A stretch of 48,092 bases of DNA from Planctomycetota bacterium (GTDB taxonomy: Bacteria > Planctomycetota > UBA1135 > GCA-002686595): contig JAPLOF010000034.1 in the NCBI GenBank assembly GCA_026692665.1, positions 1 to 48,092 of the forward strand, written 5' to 3'. The notes below the pieces were generated by a model that worked only from the letters and a program-made list of their open reading frames with translations, was not told where the DNA came from and searched no databases. Both the position numbers and the translations under genes were made by a program. Shown one piece after another: positions 1-9,695 of the stretch (positions within the stretch are counted from its first letter, which is position 1; each line of letters begins with the position of its first letter).

Positions 1-1995
1 CGCCACGTTGGTCTTCGTGCCCAGGCGGATCACCGAACCCGCCGCGCAGCGCAGACCGTCACCGAAGACCGTGCCCAGGCCGGCATTCGCCTGCCCGGTG
101 CCCTGGAAGTACAGCGCCGAGCTGTTGGGCATGTTCGAGCCGGACAGGACGAGCGTGTCCCCGCTGATCGAAGCCGTGCCGGTCGCGGTCAGGTTGGCCC
201 CGTTCGCGAACAGCGAGTTGCCGCAACCGTTCCCGGCCGCGCCCACGTTGCCGCACGGGCAAGCCGTGCCCGAGCCGTCGCCGAAGCAGTACGGCGTGCC
301 CGTCGAGCCGCCCGTCGACGTGTAGCAGCGCTGCACAGACGTGCCCGTGTTGCCGTACTTGTCGACCGACACGAACTGGTAGCAGATCGTGCCGACCAGG
401 CTGCCCGGGATCGTCGCGCGCAACGTGTCGCCCTGCGTTGAACGCGCGGGGTAGCTCGTGACCGGCCCGCCGTTCACGGTCACGTCGAGACGGTGCGCGT
501 CGTACCAGTTGATGTAGTAGGGCGCGTTGTCGCGGTGCTGGCAGCGCACGACCGTCGCGCTCGGACCCGCCGCGCGGTTCGGCGCCTGCTCGACGATCGG
601 GAACGAGGGCGGGGTCACGTCGTTCGCGGAGGTCCCGTTCTGCAGGTACCACTCGGCCTGACCGCCGTCGTTGGCGACGAACACGTCGTAGTCGCCGTCG
701 CCGTCGACGTCGCAGGCGTCCGCGTCGAGGGACGTCGTGCCGTCGGAGGGCAGGAGCCCGCTGGCCAGCGTGTACGTGCCCGCGCCGTTGTTCGTGTAGA
801 TGCGCTCGTTGCCCGAGAAGTTGGCCACGAACACGTCGAGATCGCCGTCGACGTCGTAGTCGAAGAAGTCGGCCTCGTTGTCGTCCGACCCCGAGCCCGG
901 GAGGATCACCGGCGCCTGGAACGTGCCGTTGCCGTTGTTCTTCAGGAGGTTGTCGTCGAAGTTGCTCCAGTTGAGCCCGTAGATGTCCAGGTCGCCGTCG
1001 CCATCCGAATCGCCCATCTCCTGCTCGTAGTGACCGCCGCCCGTCGAGTAGTTGGGCGGGAACGCCGAGCCCGTGACGTCGCGGAATCCGAGCGTGCCCT
1101 GCTCCGCGAGCCGGTTCTGGAACATGCGCGGCAGCTCCTGGCGCGCGCCGTGCAGGATGTCGAGGTCGAGGTCGCCGTCGATGTCTCCCACGTCGATGTC
1201 GAGCGGCGTCGAAGCGACGTCGCAGTTCGCGCCCGTCGCGTTGGTCGTGTCGGCCGACTGGGTGCCTTGGCACCAGATGCCCGGGTTCCCGTTGGCGATG
1301 TTGATGCCGCTCAGCTGGAAGCCGCTCGGGTTGAACTCGGTGAAGTGCCCGGCGCCGTCGTTCAGGAACAGGCGCGTCGGAGCGTTGCCGTTGAAGGCGC
1401 CCCCGTACGTCGAGTGGACCAGGTCGATGTCCCCGTCGTTGTCGAGGTCGCCGAAGTCGCAGTCGCACGAGAAGTCGATGAAGCCGCCTCCGATCAGGAG
1501 GCTCGTCGCGATCGACGAACCCGGCTGCGCGAGCCCGTTCCAGTGCGCCGCGGTCTGGTCCTGGTAGAAGCCGATGGTGCCCGCCTGCGAGCCCATGTTG
1601 TTCCACCAGCGGTTCGTCTGGTTCGCGATCTGCGACGTGTTCGAGACGTACAGGTCCACGTCCCCGTCCTGGTCGTAGTCGACGAACTCGACGTCCCGGC
1701 TGTCGTCCAGCACCGCGGGGAGCTGCTGGGTGGTGCGGTTCGTGAACCTCCCGACCGGGTCGCCGCCGTTGAAGGCGTTGATCCAGATCTCGTTCTGGTC
1801 GTTCCCGGAGTCCCCGCCGTTCGCGAACATGGCGTCCCAGTCGCCGTCGTTGTCCACGTCCGCGAAGTCCACGTTCTCGGTCGCGCTGGAACTCGGCGGA
1901 ACGTCGGCCGTGTTGTGCGTGAACTGGGCCGAAGCGGCCGGCGCGCCGAGGAGCAGCGCGCCGAGGAGCAGGAGTCGGTGGTGGATCGTGTGCAT
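1..1995 (-). CDS. Secreted FG-GAP/VCBS repeat protein with CPCGN-type C-terminal domain (3' end outside window)
   Basis: The gene is open from an ATG at 1995 to the left edge (665 codons), so its C-terminus is missing. The N-terminus is a signal peptide ending near PAASAQ, so the protein is exported. At least seven Asp-rich calcium-binding FG-GAP/VCBS repeats follow, of the type DVDNDGDWD, DYDQDGDVD, DLDNDGDID and DVDGDGDYD; these form beta-propeller blades in other proteins. After about residue 560 comes the Cys-rich module (YCFG, CPCGN, NSLFANG, LYFQGT, FGDGLRC) also found in three other secreted proteins of this window. Cell-surface or extracellular adhesion is a reasonable inference; no enzyme motif is seen. 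Confidence 0.85.
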   Translation of the reverse strand, partial: MHTIHHRLLLLGALLLGAPAASAQFTHNTADVPPSSSATENVDFADVDNDGDWDAMFANGGDSGNDQNEIWINAFNGGDPVGRFTNRTTQQLPAVLDDSRDVEFVDYDQDGDVDLYVSNTSQIANQTNRWWNNMGSQAGTIGFYQDQTAAHWNGLAQPGSSIATSLLIGGGFIDFSCDCDFGDLDNDGDIDLVHSTYGGAFNGNAPTRLFLNDGAGHFTEFNPSGFQLSGINIANGNPGIWCQGTQSADTTNATGANCDVASTPLDIDVGDIDGDLDLDILHGARQELPRMFQNRLAEQGTLGFRDVTGSAFPPNYSTGGGHYEQEMGDSDGDGDLDIYGLNWSNFDDNLLKNNGNGTFQAPVILPGSGSDDNEADFFDYDVDGDLDVFVANFSGNERIYTNNGAGTYTLASGLLPSDGTTSLDADACDVDGDGDYDVFVANDGGQAEWYLQNGTSANDVTPPSFPIVEQAPNRAAGPSATVVRCQHRDNAPYYINWYDAHRLDVTVNGGPVTSYPARSTQGDTLRATIPGSLVGTICYQFVSVDKYGNTGTSVQRCYTSTGGSTGTPYCFGDGSGTACPCGNVGAAGNGCGNSLFANGANLTATGTASISGDTLVLSGSNMPNSSALYFQGTGQANAGLGTVFGDGLRCAAGSVIRLGTKTNVA

Positions 1996-2109
1996 GAGCC
2001 GGGGCCGGGGACGTCGAGGGCACGAAAGGAAAAACGACGCACGGGTCGCGTGAGCGAGGTTACCCCGGCCAGCGGAATCGGAAACCCCGGGAAATGTGCG
2101 CAGGCGGGA

Positions 2110-3153
2110 TCAGACCGCCGCGAGCACGCGCCGGGCCGCCGCCGCCAGCCTCTCGGGCGTGATCGAGGCGTTGTCCGCGTCGGGCCGGTAGGAGCAGTAG
2201 TCGGGAGCGGTGCTCCAGACCTTCTCGCCCAGGCCGTAGAGCTCGATCTCCGCCGCCGACGTCGGCGCGAAGAACGCGACGATCCGCCGATCGAGCGCGA
2301 TCGCGACGTGCAGCGCCAGGCTGTCGCTCGTCACGAGCAGGTCGCAGAGCCCGACGAGCGCGGCGAAGTCGAGCAGCGTGTTGCGCGTCCCCGCGTCCAC
2401 GGCTCGTGGACCCAGGCCGGCCCGAGCGAGACCGTCGAGGATGCTCGCGTTGCGCTCGGCTTCGCTGTCCCCGCCGAAGACCACGAAGGTCGCGGTCTCG
2501 GGCAGGCGCCGCGCGAGCTCGACCGTCTTCTCGGGAGCGAGCTGCTTGGAGACCCACCGACCGCCCGCGCCCGTGTTCAGCCCGATGAGCGGCCGCCGCC
2601 CCTCCAGTCCGTGTCGCCGCGCGAAATCCGCGGCGAAAAGGCGCGCTTCCGGCGTCAGGTGGAGGGCCGGCCGGCCCATCGGCACCCCGAGCATCTCGGC
2701 GTAGATCTGGGGATGGCTCTTCGTGTTCTGGATCTTCAGCGCGTCCGCCGCCGCTTTCCCGTGCACCGACAGGAGGCCCATGTCGAACCACGGCGCGACG
2801 TCCGCGCTGTACACGCGACGGCCGCCGGCGTCGAGGTGCGCACCCGACAGCTGATCCGACGCGAGCCGCGAGGCCAGGGCGCACAGCGGCTCCTCGTCGT
2901 CGAGCGAGATCAAGCGCCGCCAGCGCACGGGCTCGAGCCGCCGCGCGACGTCCGCCACGCTGCGCGGATCGCGCACGTCGACCGGCACCACCGCGTGCAC
3001 GAGAGGATGCGTGCGCACGAGGTCGACGGCTCCGGGTGCCGTCACCCAGGTGATCCGCGCGCCGGGCAGCGTCGCGGCGAGCCCGGGCAGGATCGAGGTC
3101 GTGCGCAGCACGTCGCCCAGGGCGGCGGTCTTCAGGATCAGAACGTCGGACAC
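2110..3153 (-). CDS. Glycosyltransferase family 9 (heptosyltransferase-like)
   Basis: A 347-residue GT-B fold enzyme of the ADP-heptose:LPS heptosyltransferase type, which transfers a sugar onto lipopolysaccharide or another surface glycan at the inner face of the cytoplasmic membrane. The N-terminus VLILKTAALGDVLRTT is the family's acceptor-side signature. The C-terminal half has GLNTGAGGRWVSKQ, VFGGDSE and CDLLVTSDSLALHVAIAL, where the last matches the donor-binding region. The GTG at 3153 is chosen because GGAG lies eight bases before it and the fold begins at once; an ATG at 3213 would add 20 residues unlike the family. The sugar specificity cannot be told from sequence. Confidence 0.88.
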   Translation of the reverse strand: MSDVLILKTAALGDVLRTTSILPGLAATLPGARITWVTAPGAVDLVRTHPLVHAVVPVDVRDPRSVADVARRLEPVRWRRLISLDDEEPLCALASRLASDQLSGAHLDAGGRRVYSADVAPWFDMGLLSVHGKAAADALKIQNTKSHPQIYAEMLGVPMGRPALHLTPEARLFAADFARRHGLEGRRPLIGLNTGAGGRWVSKQLAPEKTVELARRLPETATFVVFGGDSEAERNASILDGLARAGLGPRAVDAGTRNTLLDFAALVGLCDLLVTSDSLALHVAIALDRRIVAFFAPTSAAEIELYGLGEKVWSTAPDYCSYRPDADNASITPERLAAAARRVLAAV

Positions 3154-3304
3154 GGCGGGCACTCCAGCAGGGCTCCCCCTCTTCGGCAAGGGCGGACCCG
3201 GACCGTTCCCCATGGGGCGACTGACACCTAAGTCACTGTCGATGAATCGCTTCCGACCGTCGATGGACCAGGTTCCGCTCTCTCACGGGGGCCGTTTCCG
3301 GCCC

Positions 3305-3327
3305 AGGGGGGCGTGGACACGCCCCCT
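3305..3327 (-). terminator. GC-rich hairpin after the oxidoreductase gene
   Basis: Eight or nine base pairs (AGGGGGGCGT with ACGCCCCCT) around a four-base loop lie 18 bases beyond the stop of the minus-strand oxidoreductase gene. No T-run follows, so termination is a guess. Confidence 0.3.
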
Positions 3328-3344
3328 CCACTCCAGGGGTCGGG

Positions 3345-5429
3345 CTAGCCGCCGGACAAGACGACCGTCAGGTCCAGGACGTCCCCCGCCTCGACCCGAC
3401 CCTCGGCCGGCACGCGCACTCCGCCGCGGCTCACGATCGGCACGGCGCTCTCGCCGCGGACCAGCCAGGCCCGCGCGGACGGCCGGGCCAGCGCCGCCGC
3501 GAGCAGCACGTCCCAGGCCCGCGCCGGCAGCGCGAGCTCGACCTCGAGCGGCGCTCCGAGCGCCGCGCCGAGCGGTCCCGGCGCGCGCAGGCGGACGCGT
3601 CCGAGGCGACGGGGCATCGCGAGCTCGGCGGCGGGAACCGACTCGAGCGGCCCGGCACGAACCTCGTCGCCGGCGAGGTCCAGCACGGCCGTCGTCGCGG
3701 CCGCGCCCCACGCCGCGGCCGTCGGCGCGCCGTCCGCACCGAGGCCGCGAAAACGCCGGTACTCGGGCAGCATCCCGCTCTCGCCGAGGAGGGACGCCGC
3801 GAACGGCGGACAGTCCTCGTCGCCCCGTGCGCCGAGCGCGCGCGCGAGGTCGCGCTGCACGAGCACGATCGAAGCCCCCGCGGAAAGCAGCGCGCGGCCG
3901 TCCGAACCGATCGTCGCGCGCACGGCCTCGGGCGCGATCCAGCGCGCGAGCCCGTCGAGGTCGAGCACTCCGTCCGCCAGCACGGCCGCGGCCGAGAACG
4001 CGCAGAATCCCGTGGCATCGACCGCCGCGAGGAACGCTTCGGTCCAGGCCACGAGCCGTCCTTTCCCGGCGGTCGCGCGCGGATCCTCGGCGCCCTCGGG
4101 GAGCGGCCAGGGCGCGATCAAGCGCGCGAGCCGCGCGCGGTCGGGAACATCCGCGGCGAGGAACGCGAACGTGCGCATCGGGTCCGTGCCACGCGTCGAG
4201 ATGCACTGGCCGAGCAGGGCGGCGAGATCGTTCTCGGCGCGCGCGGACTGGCCGCGCACGAGCGGCGCGTCGACTCCCAGCTCGCGCGCGAGGTGCGCCG
4301 CGCCCCGCGCGACGAGCGCGCCCAAGCCGACACGCGCAGGGATCTCGTCGAGGACCGCGAGGAGTGCGTCGAGGTCGCCACGCAGCCCACGCGCGCGACC
4401 GGCCGCGGCACCGAGCCGATCCGCGTGCTCGACCAGGAGCGCGAGCGCCGCGCCCGTCTCCTTGGCGTCGATCCCCAACGCGTCGCAGCGCTCCAGCAGG
4501 GCCAGCGGTCCTTCCTGATCCGAGAGCCCGAGCGCGCCGCGCAGCGCTTCGAGCGCTCCCTGGCGCGCGCCGAGCGCCCCGCTCGGACGTTCGAAAACCC
4601 AACCGCAGGGCGTGGGACAGCCGCGGCAACCCTTGCGGCCGCCGGGATCCACGGGCGCGGGATCGCCGCGCGATTCGAACGTCCCGCCCGCGGCCCGCGC
4701 GAGCAGGCGCACCGAATCGGTGAGCACCGCGAGGTCGGGCGCGCCCGGACGCTCGAGGCGTCGCTCCGAACGGGCGCTCGCGTCGACGGCACGACGGCGC
4801 TCCGGCGGCAGGACCGCGATCGCGCGCACGCCGTGCCGGCCCAGCACGGCTCCGAGCCCGCCGCGACCGACGAAGCTCGGAGGATCGGCTTCGTTCGCGA
4901 GCGTGGCGAACGGAACTCCCCGGTCCCCGGCGAGGCCGCAGACGAGCAGCGCCGCTCCCGGGTACTGCGCATGCAGGAGCCGCGTCCGCCCCGGGATTCC
5001 GAGCTGTTCGAGGCCCGCCGCGCGCTCGACCCGCGCGTCTCCGCGCGCGTCGATCACGAGCACCGCGTCCGCGCCCGAAACCCGCCCGCGCACGACGAGC
5101 GCGCTGGCCGAGGCCACGAGGTGCTGGCCGAAGAGCCCCCCCACGTGACCGTCCGCGTAGTGCCCCGAGAGCGGCACGCGCGACGCGACGCACGCGCGCG
5201 CCGCCGTGGGGAGCCCGCGCAGGACCGCCTCCCCCACCGCGACGACGAACGGCATCTCGCTCTCCCCCGCGGCCCGCGCGGCGTGCACGATCGCCAGCGC
5301 GAGGGCCGAACCGCCGTAGCGCCCTACAGCGTCGACGACGGGATCCGGGGAGCTCCAGCGCGACCGCCGAACCGTCGCGAGGTCGCCCTGGAGCTCGACG
5401 GACAGGATCTCGGGAGCTGCGCCGTCCAT
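3345..5429 (-). CDS. Aldehyde:ferredoxin oxidoreductase family protein fused to a C-terminal MoaD/ThiS-like domain
   Basis: 694 residues. The first 580 or so match the tungsten-pterin aldehyde:ferredoxin oxidoreductase (AOR) family, which oxidises aldehydes to acids with a bis-pterin W cofactor and one [4Fe-4S] cluster. Seen directly: SGHYADGHVGGLFG near the N-terminus, RGGLGAVLG (189-197), CRGCPTPC giving Cys268, Cys271 and Cys275, and ATGFC giving Cys476. This C-x2-C-x3-C plus distant Cys pattern has the spacing of the archaeal enzymes. Residues about 612-694 are an addition: a small beta-grasp-like segment ending in GDVLDLTVVLSGG, as in MoaD and ThiS. The start is ATG 5429; a GTG two codons earlier is possible. 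No separate ferredoxin or cofactor gene is adjacent. The substrate is unknown. Confidence 0.85.
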   Translation of the reverse strand: MDGAAPEILSVELQGDLATVRRSRWSSPDPVVDAVGRYGGSALALAIVHAARAAGESEMPFVVAVGEAVLRGLPTAARACVASRVPLSGHYADGHVGGLFGQHLVASASALVVRGRVSGADAVLVIDARGDARVERAAGLEQLGIPGRTRLLHAQYPGAALLVCGLAGDRGVPFATLANEADPPSFVGRGGLGAVLGRHGVRAIAVLPPERRRAVDASARSERRLERPGAPDLAVLTDSVRLLARAAGGTFESRGDPAPVDPGGRKGCRGCPTPCGWVFERPSGALGARQGALEALRGALGLSDQEGPLALLERCDALGIDAKETGAALALLVEHADRLGAAAGRARGLRGDLDALLAVLDEIPARVGLGALVARGAAHLARELGVDAPLVRGQSARAENDLAALLGQCISTRGTDPMRTFAFLAADVPDRARLARLIAPWPLPEGAEDPRATAGKGRLVAWTEAFLAAVDATGFCAFSAAAVLADGVLDLDGLARWIAPEAVRATIGSDGRALLSAGASIVLVQRDLARALGARGDEDCPPFAASLLGESGMLPEYRRFRGLGADGAPTAAAWGAAATTAVLDLAGDEVRAGPLESVPAAELAMPRRLGRVRLRAPGPLGAALGAPLEVELALPARAWDVLLAAALARPSARAWLVRGESAVPIVSRGGVRVPAEGRVEAGDVLDLTVVLSGG

Positions 5430-5528
5430 GGGCACAGATCGTACGCGGGCCCGCCGCGCTTTCGGGACCTACAGGCTTCCGCCCTCCCCGCGCGCGGGCC
5501 AGATTGGCGCGAGGGCGTACCCCACACC

Positions 5529-6296
5529 GTGTTCGGTTCCTTCCGCATCGGCTCCGTCGCGGGCATTCCGATCCGCGTCCACGTGCTGTTCCTCCTCCTG
5601 GTCGCGGCGCTCGCGTTCGCTCCGGGCACGGGAGCTTTCCAGCTCGTGGCGCTCGGCGTGCTCGTCGTGTGCGTCGTCCTGCACGAGCTGGGGCACGCGC
5701 TCGTGGCGCGGCGTTTCGGCATCCACGTCCTCGACATCACGCTCTGGCCGCTGGGCGGGATGGCGCGGCTGTCGCACATCCCCGAGTCGAGCCGCGTCGA
5801 GGCGGCGATCGCGATCGCCGGGCCGGCGGTGAACGTCGCGCTGGCGCTCGTCGCGGCGCCTCTCCTCCTGCTCCAGGTGTTCGGGCCCGCGCGCGACTCC
5901 ATCCTGGCGGCGCTCGCGCTCTCGTTCGTGGTGGTGAACGTGCTCATGGCGGCCTTCAACCTGCTGCCCGCGTTCCCCACGGACGGCGGACGGCTCGTGC
6001 GCGCGTGGTTCGGACGGAAACGGAGCTGGGTCGAGGCCACGGCCCGCGCCGTGTGGATCGGCCGCGTCGTCGCCGTCGCGATCGGGATCGCGGGCATCGC
6101 CTGGGGCAACTGGATGCTGCCGGTCGTCGCGCTGTGGCTGTGGTGGACGGGCGGCGTCGAGCTGGCACAAGTCCGCGCGCGGCACGCGCAGGGACTCGTG
6201 CCGACGGGCGGTTTCACGGACGCCGACCTGGCGCGGATCGAGTCCTTCCGCGGTCCGCTGCGGGCGCTTCCGCGCGGGGATCGCGACGGAGACTGA
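5529..6296 (+). CDS. Site-2 protease family (M50) membrane metalloprotease
   Basis: 255 residues, nearly all membrane helices. HELGH at 52-56 supplies the two zinc histidines and the catalytic Glu inside a helix. FNLLPAFPTDGGR at about 143-155 is the family's second motif, and its Asp is the third zinc ligand. Such enzymes cut membrane-bound substrates within the bilayer, for example anti-sigma factors. It lacks the PDZ domain of RseP-type members and the CBS pair of some relatives, so it is the short form. GTG at 5529 is used because no in-frame ATG precedes the conserved start FGSFRIGSVAGIPIRVH; GAGGG lies about 13 bases upstream. It is divergent from the oxidoreductase gene. The substrate is unknown. 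Confidence 0.88.
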   Translation: MFGSFRIGSVAGIPIRVHVLFLLLVAALAFAPGTGAFQLVALGVLVVCVVLHELGHALVARRFGIHVLDITLWPLGGMARLSHIPESSRVEAAIAIAGPAVNVALALVAAPLLLLQVFGPARDSILAALALSFVVVNVLMAAFNLLPAFPTDGGRLVRAWFGRKRSWVEATARAVWIGRVVAVAIGIAGIAWGNWMLPVVALWLWWTGGVELAQVRARHAQGLVPTGGFTDADLARIESFRGPLRALPRGDRDGD

Positions 6297-6415
6297 CCCA
6301 GCTCGCTGGCTTTTCGTAGGGTCCGAGCGGCGCACCCCCCAGGAATGGTGTCCGGTTTCGCCGGGAAACCGGATTCCCGCGCCGCGGGAGAGGACATCCA
6401 CGCAACTGGGTCAGT
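6292..6415. repeat. 10-bp inverted repeat spanning two convergent stop codons
   Basis: ACTGACCCAG (6292-6301) and its exact complement CTGGGTCAGT (6406-6415) bracket the intergenic region. Each copy contains the TGA stop of one of the two convergent genes. The central hairpin at 6352-6372 sits between them. Confidence 0.5.
6352..6372. terminator. Probable bidirectional hairpin between convergent genes
   Basis: CCGGTTTC and GAAACCGG form a perfect 8-bp stem around GCCGG, midway between the stop of the M50 protease gene (+) and the stop of the RDD gene (-). There is no clear T-tract on either side. Confidence 0.45.
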
Positions 6416-7178
6416 TTCCGCGCGGGGCGTGCTCGCGCGCGTAGAGGTACAGCTCGCGGACCAGCGCCGCGGACTTCACGAGGCTCGGCGGCCGGACGAC
6501 CCCGAGCTTGCGGCAGTAGACCTCGGCCACGCTGTCGAGCAGAGCGTTGCGCGCCTCCGCGTCGATGTCCCGGCGCGTCACCACGTCGCGCAGGAAGGCC
6601 AGGTCGCGCGGATCGAGGGTCGACGAAGCGCGCGCGTCGAACTCGAGGTGCTTGCCCTCCAGCGTGGACCAACGCTCGCTGGCCCACGGTTCGGAGACGG
6701 CCTCGGCGTCCGTGACACGCAGCACGAGCGTCCCCGCGGCGAGATCGCCGAGGCGCGTGTGGCGGGGCGTGATCGCGGCCAGGAGGAGACCGAGCGGCAC
6801 CGGCACCGGCAGCACGTCGACGATCAGGATCAGCGATCGCAGGAGGTGCTGCACCGTGCTCGCCGGCGAGCCGTCGGCGGAGGTGACGCGCACGCCGACG
6901 AGCTTCTTGCCCGGGGTCTGGCCGTTCCGCAGCACGTGCCACAGGAACGGGTACGCCATCCCGACGAGGGTGATCCCTCCCAGGTAGAGACCCAGGAGGA
7001 ACCCCTCGAGCCCCGTGCCGCCGAACGAGGCGACGAGGGCGAGCACGAGGCCCACGCTGACGGCCACGACCAGGAAGATCAGGCCGTCGACGACCGCGGC
7101 CGCGGCGCGACTGCCCGCGCCCGCGAGTTCCTGACGGATCTCGACGCCCTCCGGCGTCTGGACGATGAGCTTCGCCAC
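6411..7178 (-). CDS. RDD family membrane protein
   Basis: 255 residues. The RDD module covers about 20-155: GSRAAAAVVDGLI at the first helix, then a second helix, NGQTPGKKLVGVRV in the cytoplasmic loop, and RHTRLGDLAAGTLVL after the last helices. The C-terminal 100 residues are soluble, rich in Asp, Arg and Glu, with no domain I recognise. RDD proteins are poorly characterised, and some are implicated in ion or small-molecule transport. In many bacteria they sit beside SpoIIM, MoxR and DUF58 genes, as here. The gene is divergent from the SpoIIM-type gene with 64 bases between starts, so the two probably share a promoter region. Confidence 0.88.
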   Translation of the reverse strand: MAKLIVQTPEGVEIRQELAGAGSRAAAAVVDGLIFLVVAVSVGLVLALVASFGGTGLEGFLLGLYLGGITLVGMAYPFLWHVLRNGQTPGKKLVGVRVTSADGSPASTVQHLLRSLILIVDVLPVPVPLGLLLAAITPRHTRLGDLAAGTLVLRVTDAEAVSEPWASERWSTLEGKHLEFDARASSTLDPRDLAFLRDVVTRRDIDAEARNALLDSVAEVYCRKLGVVRPPSLVKSAALVRELYLYAREHAPRGN

Positions 7179-7242
7179 GCGCGCGCAGACTACGCGGCGG
7201 CCGTGCTCTTGCGCCAGGACGCGCGCATGCCACAGTGGCTCC

Positions 7243-8283
7243 GTGGCCGGCCGGCAGAGGATTCACGAACGGACGTCCCGCTCGAAGCCGGCGGACGAGC
7301 GCCTCGAGCGCTTCGCGGCCCTGTGCGGGAAGTCCGTCCGGGATGGGCTGAAGTCGCTCACGCCCGAGGAGGTCGAGGCGCTGCCGCGACTGTACCGATA
7401 CTCCGCGACGCGCCTCGCCCACGTGGAGACGGTGGGCCGCGATCCGGCCGCCGCGCGCGCCCTGCGCGCACGGCTGGCGCAAGGTCACGCGCTCCTGTTC
7501 CAGGGTCTCGAGCGCGACCCGCGCGGGCTGCTCGCGCGCCTCGCGGACTTCTACCTGCGCGAGGTCCCGCGCACCATCCGCGCCGAATGGCGCCCGATCG
7601 CGGCGGCGTTCGTGGTGGTGTACGGGCTCGCGATCGCGTCCTTCCTCGCGGTGCGCGGCGATCTCGACCTGGCCTGGTCGCTGCTCGCCCCCGACGCGGT
7701 CGCGCAGGAGATCAGCCAGCTGCAAGAGACCGCGGCGGGCCAGCCTTTCCGCGGCAACTTCACGTTCGGACTGGGCGAATCGCCCAGCACGGCCGGCCTG
7801 ATCATGGCCCACAACATGAGCGTGGGCGTGGTGTTCTTCGCCAGCGGGTTGATCCCGCCGCTCTTCGCGATGGTGCTCGGGATGAACGGTCTCATGGTCG
7901 GCACCTACACCGCGGTCGCGGCGCACTGGGGACAGGGCCTCGAGATCTCGTCGATCCTGTGGTGTCACGGCACGCTGGAGATCCAGGCCCTCGTCTTGGC
8001 CGGCGCGGCCGGGCTCGTGCTGGTGCGCGGGCTCGTGATGCCCGGGCCGTGGTCGCGCACGCATGCGTTGCGACTCGGGGCCCGGCGGGCGTGGCGCCTC
8101 CTGGCCGCAGTGTTCCCGCTGCTCTTCTGCGCTGGACTCATCGAGGGCTTCATCAGCCCGCACGCGACGACTTCGGTGCGACTCGCGGTCGCGGTCACGT
8201 CCGGCCTCGCGCTCGTCGCCTGGGTGGTGCTCGGCGGGCGGGAGGCGCGCCCCAGCACGTCAGCCGCTGCGGCGAGCCGCTAG
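7243..8283 (+). CDS. SpoIIM (stage II sporulation protein M) family membrane protein
   Basis: 346 residues. A cytoplasmic N-terminal part (about 1-120) is followed by a membrane domain of the SpoIIM type, with NFTFGLGESPSTAGLIMAHN, GLIPPLFAMVLGMNGLMVGT, an HGTLEIQALVLAGAAGL segment and a C-terminal FCAGLIEGFISP helix; the HGxxE motif is typical. In Bacillus, SpoIIM takes part in septal peptidoglycan removal during engulfment. Homologues next to RDD and MoxR/DUF58 genes occur in bacteria that do not sporulate, so sporulation should not be inferred. GTG 7243 is the only plausible in-frame start close to the conserved region. The last 24 bases overlap the end of the convergent DUF58 gene. Confidence 0.85.
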   Translation: MAGRQRIHERTSRSKPADERLERFAALCGKSVRDGLKSLTPEEVEALPRLYRYSATRLAHVETVGRDPAAARALRARLAQGHALLFQGLERDPRGLLARLADFYLREVPRTIRAEWRPIAAAFVVVYGLAIASFLAVRGDLDLAWSLLAPDAVAQEISQLQETAAGQPFRGNFTFGLGESPSTAGLIMAHNMSVGVVFFASGLIPPLFAMVLGMNGLMVGTYTAVAAHWGQGLEISSILWCHGTLEIQALVLAGAAGLVLVRGLVMPGPWSRTHALRLGARRAWRLLAAVFPLLFCAGLIEGFISPHATTSVRLAVAVTSGLALVAWVVLGGREARPSTSAAAASR

Positions 8284-9695
8284 CCACGCGGCGATCGCCG
8301 GCGCGGCGGCCTCCGCGGGCGGCGCGTCGAGCACGCGCACGGTGCGGCTCGCGAGCCGGCGCAAGCCCGCGCGGCGCTCGGCCACGATCGCCACGGCGCT
8401 GGCGACGAGCAGCGGATCCGCCGCGACGCGCCCTTCGGCCAACGCGCGCAGCGCCGGATCGTCGAGCCCCGCGAACAGGACGCGATGGCGGCCCGAACCC
8501 GACCGCAGCGCTGCGGCCTGGCGTTCGACGGAGAGTGGATCCGCCACGTCGGAGAGCACGAGCACCAGCGCGCGCCGCCGGTGGCGGAGCGCCAGCTCGC
8601 GCAGCGCGCGCTCGAGGTCCGATTCGCGCGTGGAAGCCTGCAACCCGAACAGGCGCTTCCGCAGACGCGCGAACTGCGCGCGCCCGCGCGCCGGCGGGAT
8701 CCAGGCGATCACGTCCGCGTCGAAGGCGATCGCGCCGACCCGGTCGCCGTGCTCGAGAGCGACCGCAGCCAGTTGGAGAGCCGCGTCGAGCGCGTGATCG
8801 AGCTTCGTCATGCCGCGCGCGACGGTGGCGCGCGAGCCGCTGCGCGGAACGTCCTCGGACGTCGTCGCGGCCATCCGGCGGCCGCAGTCGATCGCCACGA
8901 CGAGTTCCTGGCCGCGTTCCTCGCGATACTGCCGCACGATTGGACGGCCGCGGCGGGCGAAGGCCTTCCAGTCCACGAGTCGGACCTCGTCGCCGGGCAC
9001 GTGGTCGCGCAACGTGTCGAACTCCTGCAATCCGCCGCGGCGGATCGACGTCCGCGAGCCGAGGTCGCGCCAGCGCTCGCTGGCCGCGAGCACCAGGTTG
9101 CGGCGCAGCCCGAGGAGCGCCGGCTCGACGGCGGTCGCGTGCGCGCTCTCCACGCGCGCCGTGCGCTGGACGAGCCCCAGGCGGCCGAGCAGCCGCAGAC
9201 GCAGGCTGCCCAGCTCGTGCACGCCGCGCAGGCGCGGCACGTAGACGCGCGCGAGATCGATCGGCCCCGAGGCCGGGAGCACCGCGGCGTCGGAGCCTCC
9301 GCTCGGATCTTCGGGCTCGGGATCCACGGTGCCCGGACGATCGCGACCGGGTGCCTCCCGCGTCGCGCCCCGCAGGAGCCGCGTGCGCGCCACCACGTCG
9401 AAACTCGCCGGGAACTCCTCGTCCACTTCGAGGACGAGTCCGGCCGCCGACGGCACCGCACCGGCGTCGACGCGCAGCGTGCGCACCAGGTCGCGCCCGA
9501 GCGCCGCGCGCTCCGGGATCCGTCGGCGCACCTCGAGGCGTCGCGGGTGCGGAGTCCGCGCGAAGTCCACGAGGACGGCGGCGACCAATGCGACGTCCAG
9601 GGCGAGGACCAGCACCCGCAGAGGAGCGACGAACGCGGCCGCCAACGAGAGCGCGGCGGCGAACGCGACGAGCGCGAGGAGCCTCCGCGTCGGGA

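Noticed and set aside
7243..8283. Evidence for sporulation
   Set aside because: SpoIIM-family proteins next to RDD and MoxR genes are common in bacteria that do not form spores; no other sporulation gene is seen.
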